From NCBI RefSeq assembly GCF_001942345.1, contig NZ_MKKI01000005.1, forward strand, positions 1 through 64,000: a stretch of 64,000 bases of DNA, read 5' to 3'. Positions 51,199-59,534 of the stretch are shown piece after piece. Both the position numbers and the translations under genes were made by a program. The DNA is from Corynebacterium sp. CNJ-954. GTDB lineage: Bacteria; Actinomycetota; Actinomycetes; Mycobacteriales; Mycobacteriaceae. How positions within the stretch are numbered: position 1 is the first letter of the stretch; every line of letters starts with the position of its first letter. The notes under the pieces were generated by a model, which saw nothing but the letters and a program-made list of their open reading frames with translations, was not told the DNA's origin and did not search any database.

Positions 51199-52221
51199 TC
51201 AGTTCCCCCGGGGGTCCTGCTCCAGCGGGGCATCACCGCCGGTTCCGTCCGTGGAGTCCACCATGACGTCGTCCGGCGGCGTCGCCCGACGCACCCCGCC
51301 GACCCTGGCCGCGACCACGTCACTGACCCGTGACAGCCCGGGCCAGGACTGCGCCAGGGTCCCCGGTACGGCGGCATGGGCGAACAGGCGGAACATCACC
51401 GCACGCAGCAGGAGCTGGTCGAAGTCCTGCAGATGGGACCACCGGTCGAGCAGCCCGTCCTCGGCGTTCGCCCAGGCGATCGCATCGACGACGAGAAGCG
51501 CGACCGACCACCCCGTGGGACGCCATGCGGGCACGAAGTCCACGATCGCCGGATCCGCGTAGCCGTCGTAGACGGTGCACCCCAGCGCATCACCGTGGAC
51601 CAGCTGGTCCGGGGCGGTGACTTCCTCACGGAGAAGCATCAGACCGGTAGCTTTCTCCATGGCCGCGGCGACGTCGTCCCTCGGGACGACCGTCAGGTCC
51701 ATGACCGGCATGAGCAGGTCGGTCGGGTCATCAGCCCATGCGGCCGACTCCGCCACAGCGAAGAGTTCCGTCTCGCTCAGGTCCCGCCCCGGGGTGCCGG
51801 AGCCGGACAACCGCGACGCCATATCCAGGAATGCCGGACGCCCCTCACCCTCCATCGCCTGGTGAAGCGCCTCGTTGAACCGCAGGGCACTGGCCGCTGT
51901 CTCGTCGAACCGGGGTGCACGGTGACCGGAGAGGAATCCGCGGGCGGTCCACCCCCCGACGGCGTACCGGCCGTCGGTCGACCGCAACGGCCGGGCGACG
52001 GAAACACCGGCGGGACGGACCCGGTCCATCATCTGGGCGGTCCAGGTCGCCCGGGCACGGTCCTCGGACGGCACCAGCACAGCACGGTCACAACGCCACC
52101 CGTCGCCCCATGCACCACCGAGTTCCACCGGCGTGGCCTGGGACACCTGGAAACCTGCCCTGATCGCCGCCGGCGGTGCGGCGGCAGGAACAGGTGCATT
52201 CGACGTGGAGTTCTCGATCAT
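51199..52221 (-). CDS. TIGR02569-family protein, phosphotransferase-like fold
   Basis: 340 residues from the ATG at 52221, chosen because TAGAGT lies eight bases before it; an upstream in-frame extension would cross that promoter. The C-terminal half has APDQLVHGDALGCTVYDGYA, then PAIVDFVPAWRPTGW. This follows the HGD..(N)..VDF pattern of aminoglycoside/choline kinase-like folds, although the Asn is replaced. Members are restricted to actinobacteria and sit beside adnAB. A role with AdnAB is suggested only by the operon. Whether it binds a nucleotide is unknown. Confidence 0.83.
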   Translation of the reverse strand: MIENSTSNAPVPAAAPPAAIRAGFQVSQATPVELGGAWGDGWRCDRAVLVPSEDRARATWTAQMMDRVRPAGVSVARPLRSTDGRYAVGGWTARGFLSGHRAPRFDETAASALRFNEALHQAMEGEGRPAFLDMASRLSGSGTPGRDLSETELFAVAESAAWADDPTDLLMPVMDLTVVPRDDVAAAMEKATGLMLLREEVTAPDQLVHGDALGCTVYDGYADPAIVDFVPAWRPTGWSVALLVVDAIAWANAEDGLLDRWSHLQDFDQLLLRAVMFRLFAHAAVPGTLAQSWPGLSRVSDVVAARVGGVRRATPPDDVMVDSTDGTGGDAPLEQDPRGN

Positions 52222-52293
52222 GGCTACACACTCTAACCCCCGATCCGGACAGTTCCCTGTGTCCATTCGAACACGCAGGTCACCCGGGGACCC

Positions 52294-53424
52294 TCAGTCC
52301 CGGACGTCCACCGGGTCCCCCTCGCTGCGCCCGTGCGGGTACGGCCAGGAGTTCGGGCGGCACGTCACGTCACGTCCTGCATCACCGTACTCCGCACCGG
52401 CCTCGAGGTCCTCGAGCTCGCCGTTGTTGAGACTCAGGGTCTGCTGCATCATCACGGGTGCGAGAACACCGTCCTCCGGGCACACCTGGTGCCGGGCGAA
52501 CCCCAGTCCATGGCCGACCTCATGGTTCAGGAGGTACTGCCGGTAGGAACCCAGATCCCCCTCGAATGTCGTCGCCCCGCGGACCCACCGGGCGGCGTTG
52601 ACGACGACCCGTCCGGCGTCCGCGGCTCCCCGACGCTCGCCCTCGACGTCCGGCCCCCTGACGAAACAGCTGGTTTCCAGTTCAATCTGGGCACCGCACA
52701 CCTCCCGCGTCGTCTCGGGGCTGGTCAGACGGATCCTCAGATCCGGCGCGCGACGGTCCGTGACGCTGACATGCCGGAAGGCGAACGTGCCGTCCGAGAT
52801 CCATGACCGGGGATCCGACAGGGTCGCGTCCACTGCTGCGGCAAAGGCGTCCCCACCACCGAATGAGGAGGTCTCGAGACCGTTCTCGACCTCCACGACG
52901 AAGCTGTAGGTGTCCGCGTCGTCCCGGTCCGGGTCGCCGGCGGTCATCCCCGCGGATCCGACGCCGCGGTAGTCACCGTCGCCCCGCGCCGTCACGGTTC
53001 CGCCGGACGGCAGTTCGCCCACACCACCCGCCTCCGGTGCGCCCCCGGGCACAGGACCGTCCTGTGTTTCCCCGATGGCGTCCTCCGACGCGGCCGCGTC
53101 CGACACCTCCGGGGCCCCCGAATCTCCTGCACCGTCGTCGTTGCCGTTACCCCCGGCAACAACGAGTTCCGCGACGACGGCGACCGTGAGGAGGAACACC
53201 AGGGCTCCACCTGCACTGAGCCACCGGCGACGGCGCAACTGGCGCTGCCGGAACTCCTCCGCCCTGCGGTTCTGCTCGGTGTGGTCAGGGCCGTCAGGGC
53301 CGTCACGGCCGTCAGGATCTCCTGCTCCGGTCGACCTGGGCATACTGAAGCGCTCCCGACGAATCTGCCCGTCCCCTCCCCGCGGTCGAGGGGTGGAGTC
53401 GTGGGGGGATCCGTCGGAAGGCAT
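52294..53424 (-). CDS. DUF3152 membrane-anchored zinc metalloprotease-like protein
   Basis: 376 residues. A polar cytoplasmic N-terminus with RQRQLRRRR is followed by one membrane segment (about 68-90, WLSAGGALVFLLTVAVVAEL). Then comes an acidic linker and an external domain. It carries LLNHEVGHGLGFARHQVC, a complete metzincin-type zinc site HExxHxxGxxH, and conserved cysteines around it. The site suggests an active extracellular protease, but none has been characterised to my knowledge. In M. tuberculosis the homologue (Rv3207c) sits in the same stretch. Confidence 0.85.
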   Translation of the reverse strand: MPSDGSPHDSTPRPRGGDGQIRRERFSMPRSTGAGDPDGRDGPDGPDHTEQNRRAEEFRQRQLRRRRWLSAGGALVFLLTVAVVAELVVAGGNGNDDGAGDSGAPEVSDAAASEDAIGETQDGPVPGGAPEAGGVGELPSGGTVTARGDGDYRGVGSAGMTAGDPDRDDADTYSFVVEVENGLETSSFGGGDAFAAAVDATLSDPRSWISDGTFAFRHVSVTDRRAPDLRIRLTSPETTREVCGAQIELETSCFVRGPDVEGERRGAADAGRVVVNAARWVRGATTFEGDLGSYRQYLLNHEVGHGLGFARHQVCPEDGVLAPVMMQQTLSLNNGELEDLEAGAEYGDAGRDVTCRPNSWPYPHGRSEGDPVDVRD

Positions 53425-53465
53425 GCGGTCTACTCGGCTATGTCAGATGAGTCAGACGAGCCGGC

Positions 53466-53699
53466 TCAGATGAACCCGACGGGACGCTGTGCCGAGGAAC
53501 CGACCTCCACGTAGGCCACCTGGTCACGCACGATGACGAAGACCGATCCCTTGTTGTCCTTGAGGGTCAGGGTGCTTGCCGAGCCTGCCTCCTCGGAGGC
53601 GAGGAACTTCTCCACCTCGGCCACGACTGCGTCCTGCTCATCTGCACTGGTGATGACGAGATCGCGGGGGTTGTCGACGAATCCGACCTTGATGTCCAT
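53466..53699 (-). CDS. DUF3107 protein
   Basis: 77 residues: MDIKVGFVDNPRDLVITSAD, then LTLKDNKGSVFVIVRDQVAY and the C-terminus PVGFI. The family is small, ATP-binding-free and found only in actinobacteria, next to a TetR or helicase gene. Here the RhlE-like gene diverges from it by about 80 bases. It has no membrane segment or cysteine. Function unknown. AAGG before the ATG supports the start. Confidence 0.9.
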   Translation of the reverse strand: MDIKVGFVDNPRDLVITSADEQDAVVAEVEKFLASEEAGSASTLTLKDNKGSVFVIVRDQVAYVEVGSSAQRPVGFI

Positions 53700-53782
53700 A
53701 GGGTGCCTTCAGGCCTTTCTTTCTCTCTCGCATTGCGATGACTGTAACGTGGACCATCATAGCGACGAACGAAGAGAAGACG

Positions 53783-55083
53783 ATGGAGGGGATGACGCCC
53801 GTGGTGAGACCAACATTCCGGGATCTCGGTGTGGCCGCCGAGATCGTCGATGCGCTTGAGGAAGACGGGATCGCGGAGGCATTCGCAATCCAGGAGCGCA
53901 CTCTGCCGCTCGCCCTGGTCGGTAAGGACCTCATCGGGCAGGCGCGCACCGGGATGGGCAAGACCCTCGGGTTCGGCATTCCCCTGCTCGACAGGCTCTT
54001 CGACGACGCCGGGGTCACCGAGCTCGACGGCACCGTCCGCGGCCTGGTGGTGGTCCCCACCAGGGAGCTGGGCATCCAGGTGGCGGGAGACCTCGCCGCG
54101 GCGTCCGGAACATCGCCGCCGCCGGACGCCCCTTCACGGTGACGACCATCTACGGCGGTGTCCCCTTCGAAAAGCAGATCGCAGCACTGGACGGCGGGAC
54201 CGATCTCGTCGTCGGCACGCCCGGCCGGTTGCTCGACCTGTCACGGCAGGGGCACCTCGATCTCTCCCACGTCGAGGTTCTCGTCCTGGACGAAGCTGAC
54301 GAGATGCTTGACCAGGGTTTCCTCGACGACGTGAAGAAGATCCTCGCGCAGACTGCCGAGGGTCGGCAGACGATGCTCTTCTCCGCCACGATGCCGGGAC
54401 CGATCGTGGCCCTCACCCGGGAGTTCATGAACCGTCCGGTACTGATCCGCGCGGACCTCGACGATGCCCGCGCCACTCATGTCACCACCCGGCAGACAGT
54501 GTTCCAATCCCACAAGCTCGACCGGATGAGCGTGCTCGCCCGAATCCTGCAGACACCCGGTCGCGGGCGCACCATCGTGTTCGCGAAGACGAAACGCCAG
54601 GCTGCGATCATCGCCGGGGACCTGGCCGAACTCGGTTTCGACGTCGGCGCCGTCCACGGCGACATGCGGCAGAAGGACCGTGAGAATTCGTTGAACGCGT
54701 TCCGGGAAGGACGGGTGAGCGTGATGGTGGCCACCGACGTCGCCGCCCGCGGCATCGACGTCGACGACGTCACCCACGTCATCAACTACCAGGTGCCCGA
54801 GGACGACAAGACCTACGTGCACCGCATCGGCCGCACGGGACGCGCAGGACGCTCCGGTGTGGCAGTCACCCTGGTGGGCTGGGACGAAGTGACCCGGTGG
54901 AGGGCCATCGACGAAACCCTCGACCTCGGCAGGAATGACCCGCCCCAGTGGTTCTCAGGCTCCCCGGAGTTCCTCGCCGAATTCGACCTTCCCGAGGACG
55001 TCCGGGACCGTGTGGGGCCACCCCGTAAGGTGCAGGGATCAGCATCGGCGACGGCACCGGCGAAGAGGAAACCACGGCCGTGA
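53783..55083 (+). pseudogene. DEAD-box RNA helicase (RhlE-like), single-base frameshift
   Basis: The first frame has the Q motif (TFRDLGVAAEIVDALEEDGI, then FAIQERTLPLAL), motif I ARTGMGKT and motif Ia PTREL. It stops at 54142. The second frame (from 54139) has TPGRLLDLSR, DEADEMLD, SATM, IVFAKTKRQ, VATDVAARGIDV and HRIGRTGRAG. Together they make a complete DEAD-box helicase of about 430 residues. Adding one C or G in the TCCGG at about 54102-54106 restores the frame and gives ASRNIAAAGRPFTVTTIYGG, which is normal for the family. So the gene is either newly disrupted or misread. The start is unsure: ATG 53783, ATG 53792 or GTG 53801 (GGAGGGG nine bases before). The 3' end overlaps the next gene by four bases. 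Confidence 0.85.
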
Positions 55084-56384
55084 GCCGATTCCGTCTCCAA
55101 CGGGGCGGCAGGGTTCCCAGCGAACAACGGTCGCGCACCGATCTGGTCGTCACCGCGCTGATCACCGCTGCCGTGCTGGTCCTGGTCCTGGGGACCTGGT
55201 TCTTCTCCGATTCCCGGGGGACGTCCCACACCGAGGCAGGACCAGGTGAGGCCGCCGCACCGCCGTCGGCTCCTGATGCACCACCGGAGAGTCTCGGTGA
55301 GCTCTGGCGCGCGCATTCACTCCCGTCCGACTCCGGTGAACCTGTCCTGGTGGACGGGACCGCCGTCATCCGCGACGGCGACCGGGTGAGCGGTGTCTCC
55401 GTGGACGACGGCACTGAAGCATGGAGTTACAGCCGCGACCGCGAGTTGTGCGGCGTCTCCGGCAACTGGGGGCGCGTCGTGGCCGTCTACCGGGGGCCGA
55501 AGGGATGCTCGGACGTCACGTCGCTCGCAGCCTCCACCGGCCGCTACCAGGACACCCGCTCTGCACTCGGCAGTTCGGACACTCGGTTCTTCCGTTCTCT
55601 CGACCACATCGGTGCGATCAGTGACGACCGGGTGGAACTGTGGCGTTCCGACCTCGTCCGAACGGTGGAGACCGGACATGTCGAAGCTCCCGTGAAGGCG
55701 GGCGTGCAGCCACTGGACGGATGCCGGTTCACGTCCGCACAGACCCGCAAGGACCTGCTCGCCGTCCTGGCCGACTGTGACCGCGAAGACGGCAAGGGCA
55801 CCGTCAGCCTGCAGGTCGCCGACCCCGAAGAATCGGGTGAACCCGAGACGACCCACGAGTTCACCGTCCCGCCGGACGCCGAACTGGTCGGGATCGCCCA
55901 GGAAGCTGCCGTGATCTACGTCCACGGCAACGGTCGACGCGCCGCAGACTCCGACGACTACGCAGGCAGCCGATTCCAGGTCCTGCACTCCGACGGATCA
56001 TTCGAGCAGCACCCCGCTGACCCGTCGCCCACACTGGCTCACCTCGCCGAGGGCAAAGCTGACGACCCGTTCACCGCCGCAACCGGTGACCTTCCGCACC
56101 ACATGACCTGGTTCAACGGCGAGCGGCTCATCGGTTTCGGGCCGACCAACCTGGAACCCCGTTTCTCAGTTCCCGCCCTCGGCACCGGTGCTGCGATGGC
56201 CGGGTCACTTCTGGTGCCGGTACCTGACGGTGTCGCCGTCGTCGACTGGGACACCGGCTCCGTGGAACGCACGGTCCCCGTCGACCGCGGGGACTACAAC
56301 GGCCCGGTCAGCCTCCGGGTGCAGGGCGACGTGATCGTGGAACAACGCGGTGACGAGATGGTTGCGTTGCGTCAGCGGCCGTAA
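55080..56384 (+). CDS. Membrane-anchored beta-propeller-like protein (Rv3212-like)
   Basis: 434 residues. A short basic N-terminus is followed by one membrane segment (about 22-43, VVTALITAAVLVLVLGTWFF) and a large external domain. That domain has repeated DG-rich strands such as VSGVSVDDGTEAWSYSRDRE and DGVAVVDWDTGSVERTVPVD, resembling PQQ-type propeller blades. Cysteines (LCGVSG, GCSD, GCRF, DCDRED) could form disulfides outside the cell. The gene overlaps the helicase gene by four bases, as Rv3212 follows rhlE in M. tuberculosis. The role is unknown; an envelope-binding function is likely. Confidence 0.8.
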   Translation: MSRFRLQRGGRVPSEQRSRTDLVVTALITAAVLVLVLGTWFFSDSRGTSHTEAGPGEAAAPPSAPDAPPESLGELWRAHSLPSDSGEPVLVDGTAVIRDGDRVSGVSVDDGTEAWSYSRDRELCGVSGNWGRVVAVYRGPKGCSDVTSLAASTGRYQDTRSALGSSDTRFFRSLDHIGAISDDRVELWRSDLVRTVETGHVEAPVKAGVQPLDGCRFTSAQTRKDLLAVLADCDREDGKGTVSLQVADPEESGEPETTHEFTVPPDAELVGIAQEAAVIYVHGNGRRAADSDDYAGSRFQVLHSDGSFEQHPADPSPTLAHLAEGKADDPFTAATGDLPHHMTWFNGERLIGFGPTNLEPRFSVPALGTGAAMAGSLLVPVPDGVAVVDWDTGSVERTVPVDRGDYNGPVSLRVQGDVIVEQRGDEMVALRQRP

Positions 56385-56821
56385 CGGCGGGCCGCCCATT
56401 CCACGGCACTGGGATTGAACATCAGTGCAAGACCGACGATGCCGAGGGCCGCCGTCGGCACGCCGAGTTCCGGACGCCCGGAAGAGAACATGTAGACCGA
56501 GATCAACACGAGGAAGAGCTGGAGCATGGCGACGGGGCCACGGCCCCAGCGGCGGCCGGTCGACAGGCACCACCCCGCTATGGCGATCACGCCCCCGAAG
56601 AACCCGAACCATGCAGCGGTCCCCCACCCGTAACCGATGGACTCCGCTCCCGCCCCCGCGAACTGTGCCGTGGTGTCCTCTTCCCCCCGGACCGCGCCGA
56701 TCACGAGATACACCGCGAAGGCGAGACCGGCCACCCCCTCTGCCATCCCGATCCAACCAGCCCAACGCACGCTCGGGGGAAGTACAAGTATTTTACCGTC
56801 GTCTGCGCTCCTGGGGCTCAT
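56372..56821 (-). CDS. Four-helix membrane protein, unknown function
   Basis: 149 residues with four hydrophobic segments: about 22-42 (WIGMAEGVAGLAFAVYLVIG), 68-88 (TAAWFGFFGGVIAIAGWCLS), 98-113 (AMLQLFLVLISVYMF) and 118-135. No catalytic motif. Small actinobacterial membrane proteins of this type flank whiB1 in related genomes. It overlaps the 3' end of the convergent Rv3212-like gene by 13 bases. The ATG at 56821 has weak ribosome-site support; the first membrane segment would also fit a start a few residues on. Confidence 0.75.
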   Translation of the reverse strand: MSPRSADDGKILVLPPSVRWAGWIGMAEGVAGLAFAVYLVIGAVRGEEDTTAQFAGAGAESIGYGWGTAAWFGFFGGVIAIAGWCLSTGRRWGRGPVAMLQLFLVLISVYMFSSGRPELGVPTAALGIVGLALMFNPSAVEWAARRYGR

Positions 56822-56873
56822 ACGGGCAGATTGTACTGGGCGTCAACGCCTCTACGACAACCGGCACAGACCC

Positions 56874-56897
56874 TTAATGGACCAAGTTGTCCGTTAA
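56874..56897. promoter_or_regulatory. 24-bp imperfect palindrome
   Basis: Arms TTAATGGAC and GTCCGTTAA match at eight of nine positions around a six-base centre. It lies 53 bases from the membrane-protein start and 328 from whiB1, as an operator for a dimeric repressor would. The cognate protein is unknown. Confidence 0.5.
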
Positions 56898-56930
56898 CCC
56901 ACCCTTACCTAATTAGCCAAATCGATCCCC

Positions 56931-56946
56931 TGTGAGCTTAACCACA
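56931..56946 (+). promoter_or_regulatory. Predicted CRP/GlxR binding site
   Basis: TGTGAGCTTAACCACA has one mismatch to the CRP-family consensus TGTGA-N6-TCACA (CCACA in the second half). In mycobacteria, CRP controls whiB1 through sites in this position, and GlxR is the corynebacterial homologue. The match is good for a cAMP-dependent regulator of whiB1 or of the divergent membrane protein. Confidence 0.6.
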
Positions 56947-57224
56947 AAAATGCCCGACCCCCTAGCGGACTCCATCGTGACGTGCCACTATTGCACATGT
57001 AACGGAGAGAGGGACACGAGGTTACGGACAGGTTACGAACCGAACCCGGCCCTACTTCTCTGCCCGACACCATCACTGTGACTCACCTTACCGTGACCCG
57101 GTGCGTGTCACCGAATCCCACCGACGACTCGAACCGTCCCCCACGGCGACGGCATGACCGCCCGCCACCGCCCGGGAGAACGGTCTAGCACACTGCAACA
57201 ACGCTGTTGAAGGAGAAGATCACC

Positions 57225-57488
57225 ATGGACTGGCGCCACGAAGCCATCTGCCGTTCCGAAGACCCCGAGCTTTTCTTCCCGGTGGGCAACTCCGGCCCCG
57301 CACTCGCCCAGATCGCCAAGGCGAAGCTGGTCTGCAACAAGTGCCCGGTCACCAACGCATGCCTCGCCTGGGCCATCGAGTCCGGCCAGGACGCCGGCGT
57401 CTGGGGAGGCATGAGCGAGGACGAGCGTCGCGCCCTGAAGCGTCGCAACAACCGCGGCCGCGCCCGCACCCGCGTCGCCACCGCGTAG
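57225..57488 (+). CDS. whiB1: WhiB-family iron-sulfur regulator, WhiB1 type
   Basis: 87 residues from the ATG at 57225 with GAAGGAG eight bases before it. The four Fe-S ligands are Cys9, Cys37, Cys40 and Cys46. GVWGGMSEDERRALKRRN at 58-75 is the WhiB signature, and a basic tail follows. It corresponds to M. tuberculosis WhiB1 and C. glutamicum WhcE. The 4Fe-4S protein binds the primary sigma factor and reacts with NO, turning into a DNA-binding repressor. WhiB1 is essential in mycobacteria. It is followed by bL37, then the convergent rshA-sigH operon, a conserved stress-regulatory block. Confidence 0.95.
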   Translation: MDWRHEAICRSEDPELFFPVGNSGPALAQIAKAKLVCNKCPVTNACLAWAIESGQDAGVWGGMSEDERRALKRRNNRGRARTRVATA

Positions 57489-57587
57489 CGACCCGGCCTG
57501 CGCCCGGGGTGGATTTCCCACCAGATGTGCTCCCCGGTATCCTGAAGCGGTTATCTGTACTATCCACACCGTCGATGAGGAGCCGTC

Positions 57588-57662
57588 ATGAGCAAGCGTG
57601 GCCGCAAGCGCAAGGATCGTCGTAAGAAGAAGGCGAACCACCGTAGCCGTCCGAACGCCTAG
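57588..57662 (+). CDS. 50S ribosomal protein bL37
   Basis: A 24-residue protein, MSKRGRKRKDRRKKKANHRS then RPNA, too short for a default ORF cut-off. It matches mycobacterial bL37, which has almost the same length and the same KRGRK...KANH..RPNA pattern. bL37 was found by cryo-EM in the M. smegmatis 50S subunit, near helix bundles of domain II. GAGGAG lies six bases before the ATG and TACTAT at 57558-57563 is a likely -10. A strong terminator follows. The protein is nearly all basic residues, as expected for an RNA-bound peptide. Confidence 0.93.
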   Translation: MSKRGRKRKDRRKKKANHRSRPNA

Positions 57663-57682
57663 AACGTTCGTACAGCACGACA

Positions 57683-57721
57683 AGGGACCGGCCCGGGACA
57701 TTACGTCCCGGGCCGGTCCCT
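57683..57721 (+). terminator. Terminator shared by bL37 and rshA
   Basis: AGGGACCGGCCCGGGA pairs perfectly with TCCCGGGCCGGTCCCT around a seven-base loop, followed by ATTCTT. It lies between convergent genes and should stop both strands. Confidence 0.88.
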
Positions 57722-57753
57722 ATTCTTCTGGTTACATCGACGCTGGCGTGCCG

Positions 57754-58083
57754 TCACTCGGAGTAGCGGATCCTCACCGAGGTCGTCACCGTCGACTGCA
57801 ACGAGGTGATGATCCGCCCGCGCAGTTCCTGCGGGGCCTGTCCACCACAGCGGGAACGCAGCAGTTCACGGACCTGCTGCTCGATACCGAGAGCTTCCAG
57901 ACAGGACGGACACTCGTCCACGTGCTGTTCGAGCCGCGCCCGGACCCGACGGTACTGCTCGCCTTCACAGTCGCCGGTCTTGACGTCGATGTACTCGTAG
58001 AGCACCTCGACGAGTTCGTCGCACTCGCTCTTCCCCGACGCACTGCACGGGTTGTCACTCATGTTCCCAGGGTTGTCAGACAT
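57754..58083 (-). CDS. rshA: Anti-sigma factor RshA (zinc-associated, redox-sensing)
   Basis: 109 residues. The ZAS motif His-x3-Cys-x2-Cys is in QHVDECPSCLEALG (about 53-66), with further cysteines at about 13, 21, 39 and 79. Under oxidation the cysteines form a disulfide, zinc is lost and SigH is released. The N-terminal 20 residues are a repeat-like MSDNPGNMSDNPC; either ATG could be the start, and the first has GGAG 11 bases upstream. It lies 15 bases after sigH on the same strand, the usual sigH-rshA operon. Confidence 0.93.
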   Translation of the reverse strand: MSDNPGNMSDNPCSASGKSECDELVEVLYEYIDVKTGDCEGEQYRRVRARLEQHVDECPSCLEALGIEQQVRELLRSRCGGQAPQELRGRIITSLQSTVTTSVRIRYSE

Positions 58084-58098
58084 TCCTTGTCACACTCC

Positions 58099-58776
58099 TC
58101 AGATCTTGCCTGCCGGCCGCTTCGCCGCTCCGATGCCGTGTTCGACGGCGACGTCCTTGAGTTTGGCGCGCAGCTGCCGTCGCCCCCGGTGCAGGCGACT
58201 CATCACCGTGCCGATCGGCGTGTCCATGATCTCGGCGATCTCCTTGTACGGCAGCTGCTCGACGTCCGCGTAGTAGACGACCATGCGGTAGTCGTCCGAC
58301 AGGTCCATCAGCGCATCCTGGATGCGCTTGTCGGGGATCCGACGGAGTGCCTCGATCTCCGCTGACTGCAGGCCGGTCGAGTCGTGCGACGCCGAATCCG
58401 CCAACTGCCAGTCGGTGACCTCCTCATCCGATGTCTCCCGTGGACGCCGCTGCGCCTTGCGGTACTGGTTGATGTAGGTGTTGGTGAGGATGCGGTACAT
58501 CCACGCCTTCAGGTTGGTACCGGGTTTGTAGGAGCCGAACGCCTGAAACGCCTTCATGTAGGCGTCCTGGACCAGGTCCTGGGCATCCGCGGGATTGCGT
58601 GTCATCCGCAACGCCGCACCGTAGAGCTGGTCCAGCAGCGGCAGCGCATCCTCCTCGAAGCGTGCGAGCAGTTGCTCGTCGCTGTCACCGGTGCGCTTCA
58701 CTGGGTTGTTCATGGGCTCCTTCCCGTTCACCCTGTCGGACTCAACGCCATCAGCGTCGGTCTTGTTCCCGTCCAT
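58099..58776 (-). CDS. sigH: ECF sigma factor SigH
   Basis: 225 residues. Region 2 is [20 protein letters not shown], then [20 protein letters not shown] and [20 protein letters not shown]. Region 4 is [20 protein letters not shown], then [20 protein letters not shown]. It directs transcription of thioredoxin, chaperone and protease genes after heat or oxidative stress. rshA, its anti-sigma factor, follows. The first 25 residues are poorly conserved; the ATG at 58713 (AAGGAG three bases before it) is an alternative start. The stop of the SRAP gene lies only 12 bases upstream, so read-through from that gene can also feed sigH. Confidence 0.95.
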   Translation of the reverse strand: MDGNKTDADGVESDRVNGKEPMNNPVKRTGDSDEQLLARFEEDALPLLDQLYGAALRMTRNPADAQDLVQDAYMKAFQAFGSYKPGTNLKAWMYRILTNTYINQYRKAQRRPRETSDEEVTDWQLADSASHDSTGLQSAEIEALRRIPDKRIQDALMDLSDDYRMVVYYADVEQLPYKEIAEIMDTPIGTVMSRLHRGRRQLRAKLKDVAVEHGIGAAKRPAGKI

Positions 58777-58788
58777 CCTAGTACCCTG

Positions 58789-59475
58789 CTACCTTCCCGC
58801 GTTGCCGAGCAGTTCTGCGCAGTTCACGGCGACATTTCCGACCCGGCGGTCAGCCTCGTGGACCAGCAGCGTCCCGAGGACGTCTTCCGCCGGTGACGAC
58901 GCCGCCAGGGCCCGACGGTCGTCGTCTGAACCGTCGAGCCATGCGTTCGTCTCCTGCGTGCCGGCAGAACCGACACCGAGCACCCGCGGCATCCTGTCAT
59001 GCAGCCAGTCGACCGGCGCCACCGACGCCGTCGTCACCATGGTGGCCTCCAGGCGCCCCCGGTCCGCACCGTGTCCGGGACGACACAGCCCGGCGATCAC
59101 CATGGGCCCGTGTCCCGCGTCTCCCCGGGAACTGACGTAGTACGGCTGCCGGTCCTTCCACTCGTACCAACCGTCCATGACGAACAGACACGGAGCTGAG
59201 CCACGGAAACTGGTCTTGTCGAACACGGTTTCCCCTCGGGCGTTGAACAGTACCGTCCCGGTACGCCACGGTGCCGGATAGCCCCAGGAGGCCGGCCCCA
59301 GGGTCACTGAACCGGCGAAACGTCTCAGGACCGCGACAGTGTGGGTGGGCGCGATATTCCAGCTCGGCGCGGGCGAGCCACCGCCACCGACCGCCCCGAC
59401 CTGCTCACCGACGAGCCGGGACGCCGTCGCGAGGATCGTCTCGGTGGTACTGAACATCACGTAGCGTCCGCACAT
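58789..59475 (-). CDS. SOS-response-associated (SRAP/YedK-type) DNA-protein crosslink protein
   Basis: 228 residues. The catalytic Cys2 (MCGRY) attacks abasic sites, forming a thiazolidine crosslink. The conserved Asn in PSWNIAPTH, Arg in FNARGETV, Glu in GWYEWKD and His in [10 protein letters not shown] are all present, so it should be active. It shields single-stranded abasic DNA during replication. A -10 TAGTTT lies seven bases before the ATG (minus strand, 59488-59483), so the mRNA is probably leaderless, which keeps Cys2 close to the 5' end. It is transcribed toward sigH-rshA, and its homologue (Rv3226c) sits between sigH and aroA in M. tuberculosis. Confidence 0.92.
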   Translation of the reverse strand: MCGRYVMFSTTETILATASRLVGEQVGAVGGGGSPAPSWNIAPTHTVAVLRRFAGSVTLGPASWGYPAPWRTGTVLFNARGETVFDKTSFRGSAPCLFVMDGWYEWKDRQPYYVSSRGDAGHGPMVIAGLCRPGHGADRGRLEATMVTTASVAPVDWLHDRMPRVLGVGSAGTQETNAWLDGSDDDRRALAASSPAEDVLGTLLVHEADRRVGNVAVNCAELLGNAGR

Positions 59476-59534
59476 GGCACCGAAACTACCTCCGTTCGAC
59501 CACCGCCGGGCCGTCGCGTGGGATAATGGCGCCC

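Larger units (their letters stand above)
56822..57224 (+). promoter_or_regulatory. whiB1 upstream region
   Basis: 403 bases without a gene. From 56860 to 57010 it is clearly A+T-richer than the rest. It holds a palindrome and a CRP-type site (separate entries), then TTGCACATGTAACGG (56992-57006), and ends in GAAGGAG before the whiB1 ATG. The whiB1 promoter cannot be fixed; TAGCAC near 57186 is one weak -10. Confidence 0.45.
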
